Shown here: piece after piece, positions 12,122 to 23,897 of the stretch
Layout: the number at the start of each line of letters is the position of its first letter
Position numbering within the stretch: position 1 is the stretch's first letter
NCBI GenBank assembly: GCA_033398695.1
Contig: CM065815.1
Coordinates: forward strand, 97,368,501-97,432,500
Origin: Orobanche coerulescens
Lineage: Eukaryota > Streptophyta > Magnoliopsida > Lamiales > Orobanchaceae
DNA: 64,000 bases
Direction of reading: 5' to 3'
The notes under the pieces: model-generated
Told to the model about the DNA's origin: nothing
Database searches by the model: none
What the model saw: only the letters and a program-made list of their open reading frames with translations
Position numbers and translations under genes: made by a program

Positions 12122-15100
12122 TCTACTCTTCCAGTTCCAGTATATATATCCGATTTATCTTAGGAAACTAGTAGTGATATATGATGATAAAATAAATCAT
12201 CTTTAGTTAGACATTTTCTTCCGGAAAATATATATATATATATATATATAACTGTTTGTATATTTAATATATTATTAGTACTGTTATGTTAGATCTGTGT
12301 AGTGTGTATACACCAGTGCAGTGAGTGTAATGTGTATTATATGTTATTGTTATGTTATCACTTCGATTGGTAAAAAAAAAATATTAAATTATTAATTTAT
12401 TCTGTTCGATCGGTAAAATATTAATCCCCGTTCTAATGTTTTTTTGTTACATCTAAAATATATATATTTATAATATTTATATATGCCGTATCCCCCGCAC
12501 CCGAATCCCCATATTTTCAAATTTAGTGAATCCCCGTATCCCCGTACTACGCACCCGCACCCCCGCACCCGTGCTTCTTAGCCTTGATCCGAAAGACCAT
12601 CTCAACCTATTGAAATCATGGGGACAAGAAGCCCTGCACAGCCTGATTTTCTAAAATACGAGTAAGACAAAAGCCCCCTGCAAAATATTGCAAAGTTCTC
12701 AAATGCGCTCCTACATTTATATATTCTTTCTGATCCTGAAACACTCCCCTGCGCTTGTCACTTTCACAGTAATCTTCCACTATTGGTCAACTTGCTGGGT
12801 CGCTCATATTACAAAGTTAGAAACACAAAGCAAAGATTTTGATTAGCTACTCAAAAGATATTAAAAGAACAGAAAAAAAAAATTGTATTCTCTAGTTGCT
12901 ACCTTTAGCAAAGAAATTATTTCTACTTTTTCCATTGTTATAATGCTTTAGATTTCTTCCCAAAGCAAACCTATAAGAGTAAGTGATACAGTAAAGCAAT
13001 AAGATGTAATCCTTATCCTTAACATAAAAATATGAAGATGAAACTCCTAACTTGTGGAGACAGAAACAGTAAACAAGTTTGCATTAAAATAAGAACTCAT
13101 CATAAAACCTTTGCAGTCTCTGAGCCACTATCTGCATCAGATCCATTACTTCTCGTGCTGTTTCTTTTCATATCCGTAGATGTGTCCTCAACAACTTCTC
13201 TAATAGTATGTCCCTGCCAAATAAATTTTCGAGGATCGAACAAATAATAAGTAATCGAGCAATTATCCATCATAAGGAGAAGCAACATAACACTAGACCA
13301 GAGTATTCAGATTCAACCCTTCAAGTAGCCTAACAGGAACCTAAGAGCAAAATGACTATTTTCTTTTGACTCACTCCCTGAAGAGCCTATAGTGATACGG
13401 GAAGAAAGTGACATGATTAAAGTTCAGAATCAGACCATGGGATGATCTTCCAGGATCTCGGCCACTCTCCCCTCAGGAGAACTTGGTGAGACAGGTTGAT
13501 TTTGGAGCTTCTGCACATACTTGTTCTTGTTCAACTCTAATTTTCCAGGTCGCGCTCTCTCCATAGAACCTATCGATGCTCCAGATGCCTTCTTCAGAAG
13601 ATCCTGGTATTGCAGTGTCATAAAAACAAAGAATTGCACAAAACAGAGAGGTCATTCACAAGTGGCCTGCTTGCAGGAATCAAAATGTACTCGGTACTTA
13701 AAGAACTTGGCTTGTAAAAAAAAAAAAAAAAAGCCGATTGAAACATAAGTTACGTTGCCTCATGCAGTGGAAAACAATATGAAAGCGAGGGGTACATGAA
13801 TGTAAACCAAGTGATAAAAGAACAACTTCGAACTCAGGAGAGTCCATAAATTCCCAAGTCAATTTTGGGTGCTGGTATTAATCAAGTTGTTAAGTAATCA
13901 GTGACTTGTTTCTGCATTCAGAAGTCCACACAATACAATTCCTGGTTTAACTCTTCTTCAAGTGGATTACGCTTCATCATATAACAAATATCAAGGCATT
14001 GTTCATCTTAATATCACGAACAAACAAGTTCCATGTGTATGTTATAAGGGCAAATTAAGGGTAAATCAAGCACAGGTGTTCAATTTAATAGCCACTGAAG
14101 ACATTTTTTCTCATGACAACTCAAATTTACAATTTACACACTCAACTTGAGAAACTTCAAGCAATTGCATGGGTTGAGAACTATAAAGGGATAAATAAAA
14201 CTCAAGAGGTCAATACAAAAAGAATACCTTCTTAAGCAAATATTTGCACTCAGCATACTGCTTTTTGATCTCTTGGTTTTGTGGCTCCAATCTCAAAGCA
14301 AATTCAACATCTGCAAAAGTTCAGTTATTATATAAGGGAACGATGCTGAAATGATCTCACTCGCAATAAACAAAGCTTTACCATCAACGGCCTCTTTGAG
14401 TTTCGCAAGTTCTTTTCTCGCGGTAGATCGACGGGAATAAGCTTTTATATATCGATCATCTAAATTCAAGGCTTCCGTACAATCATTCTCGGCCTCATGA
14501 AATCTATTGTCCATAGAAAATAAAGCATAAGAAATTTAACTGCATGTTTTCAATGGAATGGCACCCATTTAGTACATCATATATTAAATGTACCTTTTAA
14601 TTTTGATGTATGCCATAGCCCTGTTTGCATAAGCTACTGCAGTTGGTGATAATGCTATGCTTCGTGAATAGCAGTCTACTGCTTCATTGAATTTATTCTG
14701 CTTGAAAAACTCATTACCCTAGAAAACGAAAGATAAAGGAAACATGAGGTGGTTACACTGCTCTTAACGATGAGAACAGAAGTAGTTGAATGGCAAAGCA
14801 TACCAGCTCTTTCTCAGAATTAGCATCAAAAACGCTCTCCTGATATGGTACTGCACTTGATAATCGACTGAGTGCCTCATACTCTTTTAAATAATCGTAG
14901 GACCTCACTGTACTTGTGTTGTCAGGAGAGGGAGTTTTGTCCATTGTCTGTCTACAGTTAACTCTACCGCTATCAGAAAATCGACTAGCATTACTTCTAC
15001 TTGGCTGGCCTGGAGAACCCTTTTCACAAAACATGATACAAAGAGCATACAAGATCATTAGAGTGTAATATAACTTTCATGCATAAACAATGATGTGAGC

Positions 15101-18100
15101 ATGTTAAACAACCAACTTTGGTTGCTTATAGAGCCTGTTAAGCAACAAACCACTGTTTAAAATTAAGTTTACCCAGCCAACTAGACCTTTTAAAGTTTAG
15201 CATATAAATAGCACAGCTCAAGCTCTGACCATAAACCAAAACTATTTAGTCCGAAATAAGTAGACTGAAAACATCATTTTCTTACAACAACAACAACAAC
15301 ATCTAAGTCTTAGTCCCAAAATGATTTGGGGTCGGCTAACATGAATCAAACTTTGAAACCGTCAATAATCGTTACATAAATAACATAAAAGGAAAAAAGA
15401 GGGAAAAAGTAGAGAAAAAAGCAAATAAAAAAAGAGAATGAATGAAAAAAAAAAAAAAGATAACATGAAATAAAAGAAAATAGGAATTAAAAAAAAAAAA
15501 AAAAGGGAAATCAGACTCCATCCACCATCCGTATTCTTTCCCGCCACATTTGCCTCTCCATCGCCATACTTTCTCCAATTCCAAGAAATCGCATATCATT
15601 TTCAATCATTTTCAATCATCTTTATCCAAATTTTCTTCGGTCTTCCTCTACCTTTCACAACATTACTTGCTCCCCAACTTTCTAGCCTCCTCACTGGGGC
15701 ATCAATAGATCTTCTTCTCACATGATCAAACCATCGTAATCGATTCTCCATCATCTTGTCTTCTATAGACGCAACTCTTACCTTCCCTCTGATCACCTCA
15801 TTTCTGAGCCGATCCTTTTTTGTATGACCACACATCCATCGTAGCATACGCATCTCTGCCACATTCATCTTTTGAACGTGACACTGCTTTTTCTGACCCC
15901 AACACTCGGTGCCATATAACAAGCAGCCTAATTGCCGTGCGGTAAAATTTATCCTTTAATCTATGATGCATGCCAGATCACATAAAACCCTGTGGCACTC
16001 TTCCACTTCAACCACCCTGCCTTTATTCTGTGAGCCACATCGCCATCTAGCTCTACATCCTTTTGTATAATAGATACAAGATACCGAAAGAAAGTGAATC
16101 CATGAACAACTTTCCCATCTAATTTGATCATCCCCGACTCTCTATCATCAAGCGCTAAACCTACACTCCATATATTCGGGCCTTACTCGCTCACCCTAAA
16201 GCCTCGAGCTTCCAAAGTATCCTCCAAAGTTCCAATTTCACAGACTCCAACCTTCGTTTCATCAATCAACACAATATCATCTGCGAACATCATACACCAC
16301 GGAACGTCATTTTGAATTTCTCTTGTCAATTCGTCCATGACTATGGCAAAGAGAAAAGGACTAAGAGCAGATCCTTGATGCACCCCAATCGTAATAAGGA
16401 ATTCTTCTGTCCTCCCAACATTAGTACGTACACTTGTACTAGCTCCCTCATACATGTCCTTTATAATGTCAATATATTTCCGCGATACACTCTTCTTTGC
16501 TAAGGCCCACCAAAGTACTTCTCTTGGTACTTTATCATATGCCTTCTCTAAATCAATAAAAACCATATGCAGATCTTTCTTTTATCTCGATAATGTTCCA
16601 TCAATCACGGATAAGATAAATTACTTCCATGGTCGATCTTCCGCATAAATCCAAACCGATTTTCTCATATCTTCACACATTTCCTGATCCTTTGTTCAAT
16701 CACTCGTTCCCACAACTTCATGGTATGACTCATTAGTTTAATTCCGCGATAATTAGAACAATCTTGAACATCACCTTTGTTCTTATACAAAGGGACGAGA
16801 ATACTTTTCCTCCATGCTGATGGCATCTTATTGCTTCTCCAAATCTTATTGAAAAGCATAGTTACCCATTCGATCCCTCTCTCCCCCAAACACCTCCAAA
16901 CTTCAATAAGTATACCATCTGGTCCTTCTGCTTTCCTTGACCCCATCTTCTTCAATGCAATTGTCACTTCACCCTTTTGGATTCTTCTCTTAAACTCTCG
17001 GTTAACCATACTTGAGGGGATGTTTAAATTCCCAATATCTTGTTCTTGATGACCATTGAATAGGGTATCAAAGTATGACCTCCATCTCTCTTTTATCTCT
17101 TTATCTTGAACCAAAACTTTTTGGTCAGTATCTTTTACACATTTAACTTTTCCAATATCTCGCGTCTTCTTCTCTCTCATTCGAGCAAGTTTATAGATAT
17201 CTTTTTCCCCTTCTTTAATATCTAATCTTGCATATAATTCTTGATTGACCTTTGATCGGGCATTTCGCACTGCCTTTTTAGCTTCTGTTCGAGCTTTCTT
17301 GTACTTCTCATAATTCTCATCGCTCGAGCATTTACCCAGTACCTTATAACATTCATGTTTGGTCTTTATCGTTTGCTTAACTTCATCATTCCACAAAAAA
17401 AAATGAAGGTTATTAATCAACATAAATGAATTGCACAATTTCGCAGTCAAATCACTCTGTCATATCAAGGAGGTGTTTCAATAAGGAAAACACAACAGTT
17501 ACACTACCAATGCAGAATCTCTAAAGAGAATATAATATCTCAAGTCAACCTACTTACCAGTTTCCCGTTGCTGACAGCATCTAATCTCAGTTTTTTGTCT
17601 TTGTCCTTCAACGACAATTCCCAATCCTGTAGATTATTTAAAAGACCCTCGAAGTCCTGCTCAACCAAATAATTTCGATAAGAAAAAAAGAAAGGCAATG
17701 AGTTAACTCTTTCCTAATACTACAATAAGATCCACTCAAGTTCGCCCATAACAAGTTGAAAAGATAGGACATCTCAGCAAAGGATGTCTTACAATGTGTG
17801 TCAGCAACTCAGCATTATTTATGTATTCTGTGTATTCGTCTTTTAAACCCTTTTGTGTCTATCTTACACTTTCAAATAAAAGTGCCGGCAACTCGGTCTC
17901 CTATCCACAATGCTTCACTCAAGAAAATACTTTACTACTAATTTAAGTGTACACATGAAAACAAAACAAACCAACAAACAATAATACCAATCATAAAAAC
18001 TTTCTTGTCTTCTACGTTTGAAAGAGTTCAAGGATGCAACTAGGAGAATTATTATTTTTAAATAAAATTGTATTTAACTAAAATAACCAGTATGAAAATT

Positions 18101-18433
18101 AAGAAATGTATTTTTTAAATGAAAAAATAACTGAAAGTAACTAGTATGAACATTAAAAGAAAATTAATCAAAAGGAGAGGTTCTTTCCGAAACTGAGAAT
18201 TGAGAAGCTTATAGTTTGTCATAGAGCAACCGAATAAATCCAACAAATCAAGAAAAAAGATTACTGATTCAAGTTCAAAGCGATAACTATTGCTGACATA
18301 ACATAGCAACAACAACGAAAGGATAACGACAAAAATTTAGCAAAAAAAATGAAGGAAAAAAAAAAGGAAAAAAATGGTAAAACTTTTGTACCTGAGGAAC
18401 ATCGCGAGAGTGCTTGGAGGGGACGGTAGCCAT
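5948..18433 (-). CDS. RPAP3: RPAP3-like TPR co-chaperone, 12 exons, 476 aa
   Basis: I assembled the exons by splice site and phase: 18433-18392, 17656-17558, 15019-14804, 14718-14594, 14503-14382, 14310-14228, 13603-13436, 13213-13109, 8388-8206, 7989-7895, 7791-7694, 6042-5948. All introns are GT-AG, phases agree, and the total is 1431 bp. The N-terminus [20 protein letters not shown] and the [12 protein letters not shown] motif are typical of plant RPAP3 proteins. Residues ~118-225 form three TPRs. Carboxylate-clamp residues for HSP90/HSP70 tails look intact (KELGN, YANRA, KAYSRR). Residues ~358-455 form the RPAP3 C-terminal domain, ending in the [11 protein letters not shown] motif and a short tail. 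In other organisms RPAP3 joins RUVBL1/2 and PIH1D1 in the R2TP complex, which assembles RNA polymerase II and other large complexes. The length fits the family. Four introns carry transposons but all splice sites look sound, so I expect a working gene. Confidence 0.9.
6553..6937. mobile_element. hAT-like MITE in RPAP3 intron 11
   Basis: This 385-bp element has ends GTAGTTGTTAAAGGCGC and (reverse complement) GCATAGTTGTTAAAGGC. An 8-bp near-identical duplication flanks it, CTAGCTCC at 6545-6552 and CTAGCTCT at 6938-6945. Both ends are GCGCC-rich and the middle is AT-rich. A related copy lies in opposite orientation in intron 8 (about 8525-8760). Confidence 0.8.
8525..8760. mobile_element. Degenerate copy of the intron-11 MITE, inverted
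   Basis: It starts CATAGTTGCC and has GCGCC-rich ends. The middle (AGAACTTATAAACATACAAT) is the reverse complement of the matching part of 6553-6937 with few changes. The right end is eroded, so that border is approximate. Confidence 0.6.
8806..8917. repeat. 112-bp direct repeat left of LINE fragment
   Basis: It runs from TTACGATATCCCACATCG to CCCTAGCTTATA and matches 9174-9283 at about 85%. It has a TATATAAG box and looks like the start of a small LTR or promoter-bearing repeat. The two copies abut the LINE fragment exactly on both sides. Confidence 0.75.
8918..9173 (-). mobile_element. 5'-truncated RTE LINE 3' end (intron 8)
   Basis: Read on the minus strand it ends with the LINE 3' signature, CCGACCCCAAATCATTTTGG, and a GTTGTT tail. 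The first ~140 bp match the 3' end of the larger LINE at 15284-15420 almost base for base, including the purine-rich run at 9020-9117. Confidence 0.85.
9174..9283. repeat. 110-bp direct repeat right of LINE fragment
   Basis: Partner of 8806-8917. Both copies end in CCCTAGCTTATA. The arrangement fits a target-site duplication of more than 100 bp made by the LINE, followed by divergence. Confidence 0.75.
9713..10122. mobile_element. Probable MITE in intron 8
   Basis: Terminal inverted repeats GGGGGTGTTTGTTTTAGGAT and (reverse complement) GGAGGTGATGTTTAGGATTC lie about 410 bp apart around AT-rich non-coding DNA. The target duplication is short and unclear (TA), so the superfamily is not assigned. 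Confidence 0.55.
10381..10545 (-). mobile_element. Old RTE LINE or SINE 3' fragment
   Basis: On the minus strand it carries CCGACCCCAACATAGTTGGG followed by a short GTTGATG tail, plus the typical TTGCGACAGGAAGGGCATCC segment just upstream. Both are 3'-end signatures of plant RTE-type elements. It lies in intron 8 of RPAP3. Confidence 0.55.
10890..10935. repeat. (TA)n(TG)n microsatellite
   Basis: About 11 TA units run directly into about 12 TG units. It lies in intron 8. The Tyr-Ile and Cys-Val runs in overlapping reading frames are artefacts of it. Confidence 0.95.
11623..12581. mobile_element. Non-autonomous TIR transposon, 959 bp (intron 8)
   Basis: A perfect 9-bp duplication CCTTGATCC flanks it (11614-11622 and 12582-12590). 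The ends are TGTGAAGCAGGG and (reverse complement) CTAAGAAGCACGGG, followed inward by G-rich GGTGCGGGG runs on one side and C-rich runs on the other. The 9-bp duplication suggests a Mutator-like origin; an 8-bp hAT reading is also possible. The interior has a GC-rich, exon-like block (11890-12003) with two CCATCTCCATCGGCGGCG repeats, ending at GTCCAG before GTATGG, as at a splice donor. The rest is AT-rich with two long TA runs (12075-12119, 12228-12250). No transposase is encoded. Confidence 0.75.
15284..17405 (-). mobile_element. 5'-truncated RTE LINE in RPAP3 intron 2
   Basis: The pieces in order on the minus strand are: a pre-RT linker rich in Lys/Arg and the start of RT with [20 protein letters not shown] (17405-16665); a palm with [32 protein letters not shown] and the [10 protein letters not shown] box (16566-16183); and the C-terminal [21 protein letters not shown] motif (15922-15602). 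Frameshifts separate the pieces. The element ends with the LINE 3' signature and a (GTT)n tail at 15300-15284. The endonuclease domain is missing. It cannot encode an active protein. I found no clear target duplication. Confidence 0.9.
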
Positions 18434-20397
18434 TCCTTGGTCCGCAGTTGGTAGCAATGGTATGAAGAGAGACCTCTGCTGTATAATTCACATTTATAGC
18501 TGTTTCTATCCAGAGTCTTCTACAATTTCAGCGATTACGTTCTCTTACAATACCCGAATACCGCAGTTCAAAACAATGGCAAAATTCTTGATGTCCAAAT
18601 TCGATTATGTTATAAAACTCTTGGTGAAACCTAATAATTGTAAAAATGAATATATAAAATTATCAAGTATTTAAAAAAATAAAGTTTTTACAAGTTTTTT
18701 CTCTCGAAATATTTTTATATATTTAATATAGTGATTATATAAATTTATTTATTTATTCATTGATTTTATTTTATGTTTTATATTTTGAGTGAATACTTTG
18801 TATAAATCTACTATGTATTATTCTCAAAAATTATAGTATATTCTTTCTATAATTAACTAAAAATACTTTTATTTTATTCGAACTTATCAATTCTTTTAAT
18901 GAAATTTACCAATAATGTATTCCACAATTTACTAAAAATAGTAATGTTATACCAAAATATTTATGCCATTGTTCTGTATTCTATTTAAGAAAAAATGTGT
19001 ATATAATTTAATTTTATAAATTAGTATTATTATAAATTAATATTAGTTGAATTTACTTACCATAATAATGTTTTTCAATATAAATTTTGTAGATAAAAAA
19101 ATAGATTTATAATATGTCATAATATTTGAATATTTAGTTAATAAAAATAATGATTGAACTCCAATTTTAAGTATAATTAATGTTTGGCCCGTGCTATCAC
19201 GGGTGTAATATAAAGTGGAGTCAAATATATCATCTAAAAATACTTCTTTTTATACGATATTTTTCATTTGGTTGTTTTTTGAGTTATCATCGCTGCAAAC
19301 CAACATCTTCGTATTTTTTGGGTTAGTCACACGAGAAGAAATCACTGTAGACCAGATTCTTAAGGTATAGCACATCGAGAAATTAAAAGAGAGAGAGAGA
19401 GATGAGAGAGAGAAGAGAGAGACTCTCTTTGACTCTTATTTATAATCATCCAATATGAGATCATAAGAGACCATTGTTCCGCTAAATTTGAACGGTATTT
19501 GAAGACTCAGGCGGTGTCAGTGTTATCTTGGGAATTAATACCTTATCCATCTATGAGAATTTTATATTTGGGGACGTGTGCGATAAAAAAAATCATAATC
19601 ACAAGTCTAGTCCCATTACATAATCTCATAAAGTGGTCTGTATTTCTTAATAGCATCACATGATGAGTCCATACTTCAAATGCTTATGGAGTATGATTTG
19701 TGTTGAGTCATTGCATCTGCAAGAACTTCGTATTCTTGCGAGCAACACTAATTTTATAAAGGTGCATCATGCCGAAAAAATTGACATTGTTAAAAGAGAA
19801 AGCTTTAGGCCAAATAATCATTTATTATTGTCAGTTTATATTTATCATTCATATAAGCAATGATCAAATCTTTATAGCATCCATATATACGCCCTTGAAC
19901 CATCATTCTCTTCCAATGTGCATTTTTTATCATTATGTGAATCCTCTCGCTCTGGAATATATCGTTTTTGTTAGGAACATAATATAAATCTTAATCTTTT
20001 ATAATCTAAAATGTGATAAATTAAATTAAAAAAATTCTAACCTAAAAAAATGTAGAAAAAATACTTTCCAAACTTGTATCTAATTCTTATAAGTATAAAC
20101 AGGCTTCTCACAGAGCCGTACCTAGGCAACTTCATCGTCCACTCATTTTCGTCATATTGAGATCCCTGATCACAATCAATTTGAGTGCTACCACGGTAAA
20201 ATGATGTTTTAAGGTTTACTGAGCAATGGTATGAAAAATAGCGTAAGAATGATCGGACATTTTCAAGGGATTTATATAATCTGGTAAATTTAATATAGGT
20301 AATATAGATATGACATGATCTCGTTAATATATATATAATATAAATACGTTAATTAGAGTAACATCTTGTCATAAATTGAGATCATTAACGTATTGAT
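18434..20397. other. Intergenic AT-rich DNA upstream of RPAP3
   Basis: This should contain the RPAP3 5' UTR and promoter just right of 18433. I see no other gene. A (GA)n run occupies about 19385-19425. A perfect 6-bp-stem hairpin CCCGTGCTATCACGGG at 19188-19203 resembles the motif often seen at the ends of plant Helitron-like repeats, but I cannot define an element. Confidence 0.5.
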
Positions 20398-21232
20398 TGT
20401 TGGTGCAAGATTCGGTATTCGTGCTATTGTCCGGAAGCGTAAATAAAAGTGCGGAAAATAAATCGACACAAGATGTATAGAGGTTCGGCCAAAAGTGCCT
20501 ACGTCCTCTCTCCGTATCTTTTCCTATAAGATAAAGATCAACCTCTGCACCTCTCTTCTATCGATCGAGGGATTACCATTACAATTCTCGTCTTCTATCG
20601 GTCCGAGATAAATCGTTCACACACTTCTCTTTTTGTCGGTCCAAGTTAAACCGTTTTCCTTTTCTATCGGACAAGGAATCAACCTATCTAGCTTTCTATG
20701 GGTACTAGACAAACCTCACGTTGATATATATTGCGATTCTAATAATGTCGGATCCTTGATCCTAATAACACCGAATCGAATCTTATCCTTTCTTTTTCCT
20801 CTCGTGTATATTTTTGTGTATAACACTCAAACACTTATCAATCTAAGCTCAAGTACAACAGCAATAATGATTACAATGGTATCTCAAGTATATATAATTT
20901 GCTCAAGGTTGTTGTGTGGTTTGATACCAAATGGTTTGGTATTTATAGCCATTTTCTTCCAACTAGCCGTTACTGCCAGTCTCACTTAGCATGCGCTAGC
21001 CTCTTCCTTGAGCGTGCGATATTGCCTGTTGCATATGTTAATATTTGCTGTTTACGTACGTTATATGTTGATCAGTTCAGTCTAGTGGCTACTGCCTCTA
21101 TCAGTTAGCGTACGCTAACATTTTCCTGTAGCGTGCGCTAATATTAAGTCATTGCTTGCGTCATATATCCATTTAAAGACATCTGAGAATAAAATTAAAA
21201 ACACCATTCATCACATAATCCGACGCAAAATA
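20398..21232 (-). mobile_element. Element G: Ty1/copia-type LTR fragment
   Basis: It begins TGTTGGTGCAAGATTCGG. It contains GATGTATAGAGGTTCGGCC followed by TGCCTACGTCCTC, sequences I know from copia-type LTRs. It is cut at 21233 by the LTR of gypsy element F, so the far end is off-window. In minus orientation a palindrome cluster (20986-21146) is followed by a TATA-like box at 20939-20946. It may be part of a full element or a solo LTR. Confidence 0.6.
20986..21146 (-). promoter_or_regulatory. Palindrome cluster TTAGCGTACGCTAA (element G)
   Basis: It contains a perfect 16-bp palindrome GTTAGCGTACGCTAAC at 21104-21119 and degenerate relatives at 20985, 21011, 21052 and 21129. A TATA-like TATTTATA (20939-20946) lies about 40 bp beyond it in element orientation. 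The same motif occurs in the LTR of gypsy element A. Confidence 0.65.
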
Positions 21233-21797
21233 TGTAACACCCCCAAAATCGTATAGGAATATTACACGCCGTAGACCCTTTCCACAAGGATCTACCAGGC
21301 TAAACATCCATAAACAACCAAATGCTTGCCCGGCCAGGGTCAAACAATATAATAATACAGACCGTTAAGGTCACTTACACATGAATACACAGACCGATGA
21401 GGTCGCACAACTCCATCAACAGAACCGACTAAAACAACATTACCCACACAGGGGTCGAAGTACAATACAGCGGAAGACCGAAATCAACTCTGACAACACA
21501 ACAAAAATCTAAACAACTCTCGACTCTTGATTAGTATCGTATCTCGTCATCCTCTTGTGCCAATCCTGTGACTGCTCCCCTGAACCTGCATTTACCTGGA
21601 CGCAAAACAGACATTCACCCCCCGATTACTCGGGGGTTAGTAAAACTCCATTGATTTACTAGTGTAAGTATCGAATCATACGAAAAGTAACGAGCAAACA
21701 TTAATCAAGAATTAAACACAATATTCAAGTATCAAATTATTCCCTGGGGTTTTAATAAGGAAATTTAAGCTATGAAGCATTTCGAAAATAAGTTCAT
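21233..21797 (-). mobile_element. Element F 3' LTR, first part
   Basis: It begins TGTAACACCCCC at 21233 and is interrupted by element E after TTCAT (21793-21797). It continues at 30757 to give an LTR of about 2.9 kb. The F insertion would have duplicated AAATA (21228-21232); the partner copy is outside the window. Confidence 0.85.
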
Positions 21798-23805
21798 TGT
21801 AATATCCGTAATTTTTTTCCATTTTAAGCAGTTTCCATTTTGGTGTATGTCTATTTTTATCGACTCGCTTGTAACCGTTTCGACATTTTGAATCTACTTT
21901 ATTCTTGGAGTTTTTCCATTTGGATGAGTTTTGGTGATGTTTTCTCGTAATTTCATTTTATGACATGTTTTGCCGTATGAACGTTCGATTCTCGTAAAAC
22001 TCGTTCGTTTTTGTTGTTTCTTGACTTGTACAAGTTCGTATGGTTGAGTTGGTCATGTTGAAACTTTCGGTTTGTAAATCCGACGTCGTTTCGTGAGTTT
22101 CGGGCACTTGGGCCATTTTCGTAATTTCCTATAAATTTAGGGAAATTCATCTCCTTGTCGTATTTTGGATTCCTCGGTAGTTGGAAGTGCATTTACTTTC
22201 GAGCACTCAGCTTCATTGTTATGAATACCTCGTATTTACACTTTTAATTCTATCCTCGTGTTGTAGTTCGTCGTCGAATCGACTGTGCAGAATTGGTGTT
22301 TAGAATCGGGTTCATTACGTGCATAACGACGTTATGCATGATCCATAACGCACGTTATGACCCTTCACACCAAGACAGACATTTGGTTACGACGTTAACC
22401 AAAGGTTGGGTTACGACGTAACCATCATAACGCACGCGGCTTGTGTTAACGCACGTAACACTTATCGGCCGCTTTTAAACCTGACTCAACCTCAGTCAGT
22501 TTCTTTTCATCCTTCTTCGCCCCTTTTCGCGACGTGAGCGTTCTTGAGCACTTTTGGAGCGATTTTTCCAGAGCAATCCGTGGCTTTCCTCTAGAGATTT
22601 ACTATTGTGTACCAAGGGAGATTTATCTCCAACATTATCATCTTCCATCAGTCGAATCCAAGGTAATTCCTCAGGAACCCTAATTTTGACGAATTTGGGG
22701 GTTTTTCGGGATTCTAGGGTTTAGTTCCGAATTGTTCATCTATATATCGATATTCTTTACCGATTGTGATTATTGAGTGATTCTAAATCCAATTTCCTTG
22801 ATTCTAATCCGCGAATTATCAATACGGGGAGATTTTGCGTAAACCCTCGCCCGTATCGATTGAACGTCTATTGTCGTGATTTGTAATCGGGGTTTTGGGA
22901 GTATTCCTTTCGATTATTGATGTCCGTTGGGACTGAGTTATGCTAATTCTTCATTTAGGAACCGTCGTTTTCCATTCGGATCATCCGTAGTCATTTTTCA
23001 CTTCCGATTCTTCGAAGATGTCACAAAGGCAAGTACTTTACATTTGTTTACATGTTCTAGTATTTGAATTATGGCTATATGTGGTTGTTGTGGGAGGATA
23101 TGTGTATGTTCACCTAGGGCCGGTCCGACGGGGCCTCTAGGGATACGTATTGCCGTGAGTGTGCGTATCGTGAACTGTGGTTAGCCACCCAGGGATGTCC
23201 GACGGGGCTCTGTGGGGTACGGTGGCCGTGAGTCTCGTACCAACGTTTAACTTTGAATTGTGATTTGTTGGAGATAATGTGTTTTGTGATTGTACATTGT
23301 AAATATTCCGGAATATTAAATGCTTTCTAAAATGATTTTTGGCGCATATATTCATCTGATTAGAATGTAGTTCAAATGGATTGTACTTGCACTAGCAGTT
23401 GTCGCTAACCCCAATACTTTTTGTATTTCAGGTATTGATCGTGGGGACAAGCGAGCACTCGAGCCGTATGAGGATGATGGGCAAGCATGATATTGTCCAG
23501 TAGTCGATTCTTGGTGTTTTGTTCTGTTGATTATGGTTGATGTATTGTTTTGGGATTTTTATATTATAAAATTGATTTAAGTACTCGAGTACTTCCCGTT
23601 TGAATTGTTAATGTCGTGTTCCCGCTTTGGGAAATGGATTTAATGTCAGGTGTTAATTGTCGGTTGTATTCTTATTATGAATTGTCGTCTCATTGATGGT
23701 TGTTTGTCTTTGTCGAATGTCTTGTTTAGTACGTTAGCCTGGTGGATTCCACAGTGTGGGGTCCACGGCGCTGTAATATGCCCTGAATGTCTTGGGGGTG
23801 TTACA
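21798..23805 (+). repeat. Element E 5' LTR
   Basis: It is 2008 bp and nearly identical to 28734-30751 except in the palindrome cluster (22313-22462). A TATA-like GCTTTTAAAC lies at 22471-22480. The last 60 bp repeat a TGTAATATGCCC/GTGTTACA theme common to all gypsy LTRs in this window. Confidence 0.93.
22313..22462 (+). promoter_or_regulatory. Palindrome cluster, 5' LTR of E
   Basis: It holds CATAACGACGTTATG, CATAACGCACGTTATG, GGTTACGACGTTAACC and GGTTACGACGTAACC, upstream of the TATA-like box at 22471. Three of these have lost the T present in CGTACG of the 3' LTR. Confidence 0.7.
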
Positions 23806-23810
23806 GAATA

Positions 23811-23827
23811 TGGTATCAGAGCTTAGG
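23811..23827 (+). other. Primer binding site, initiator tRNA-Met (E)
   Basis: TGGTATCAGAGCTTAGG starts 5 bp after the 5' LTR. TGGTATCAGAGC is complementary to the 3' end of initiator tRNA-Met. Confidence 0.9.
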
Positions 23828-23897
23828 TTTATGGATACCTAGGTTGTCGGTTATTTGGGTCTAGTTAAGTGTCGTTTTTGGGACAGTATCACTGCTA

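Noticed and set aside
23811..23827. tRNA-like sequence
   Set aside because: TGGTATCAGAGC is only the primer binding site complementary to initiator tRNA-Met; no cloverleaf surrounds it.
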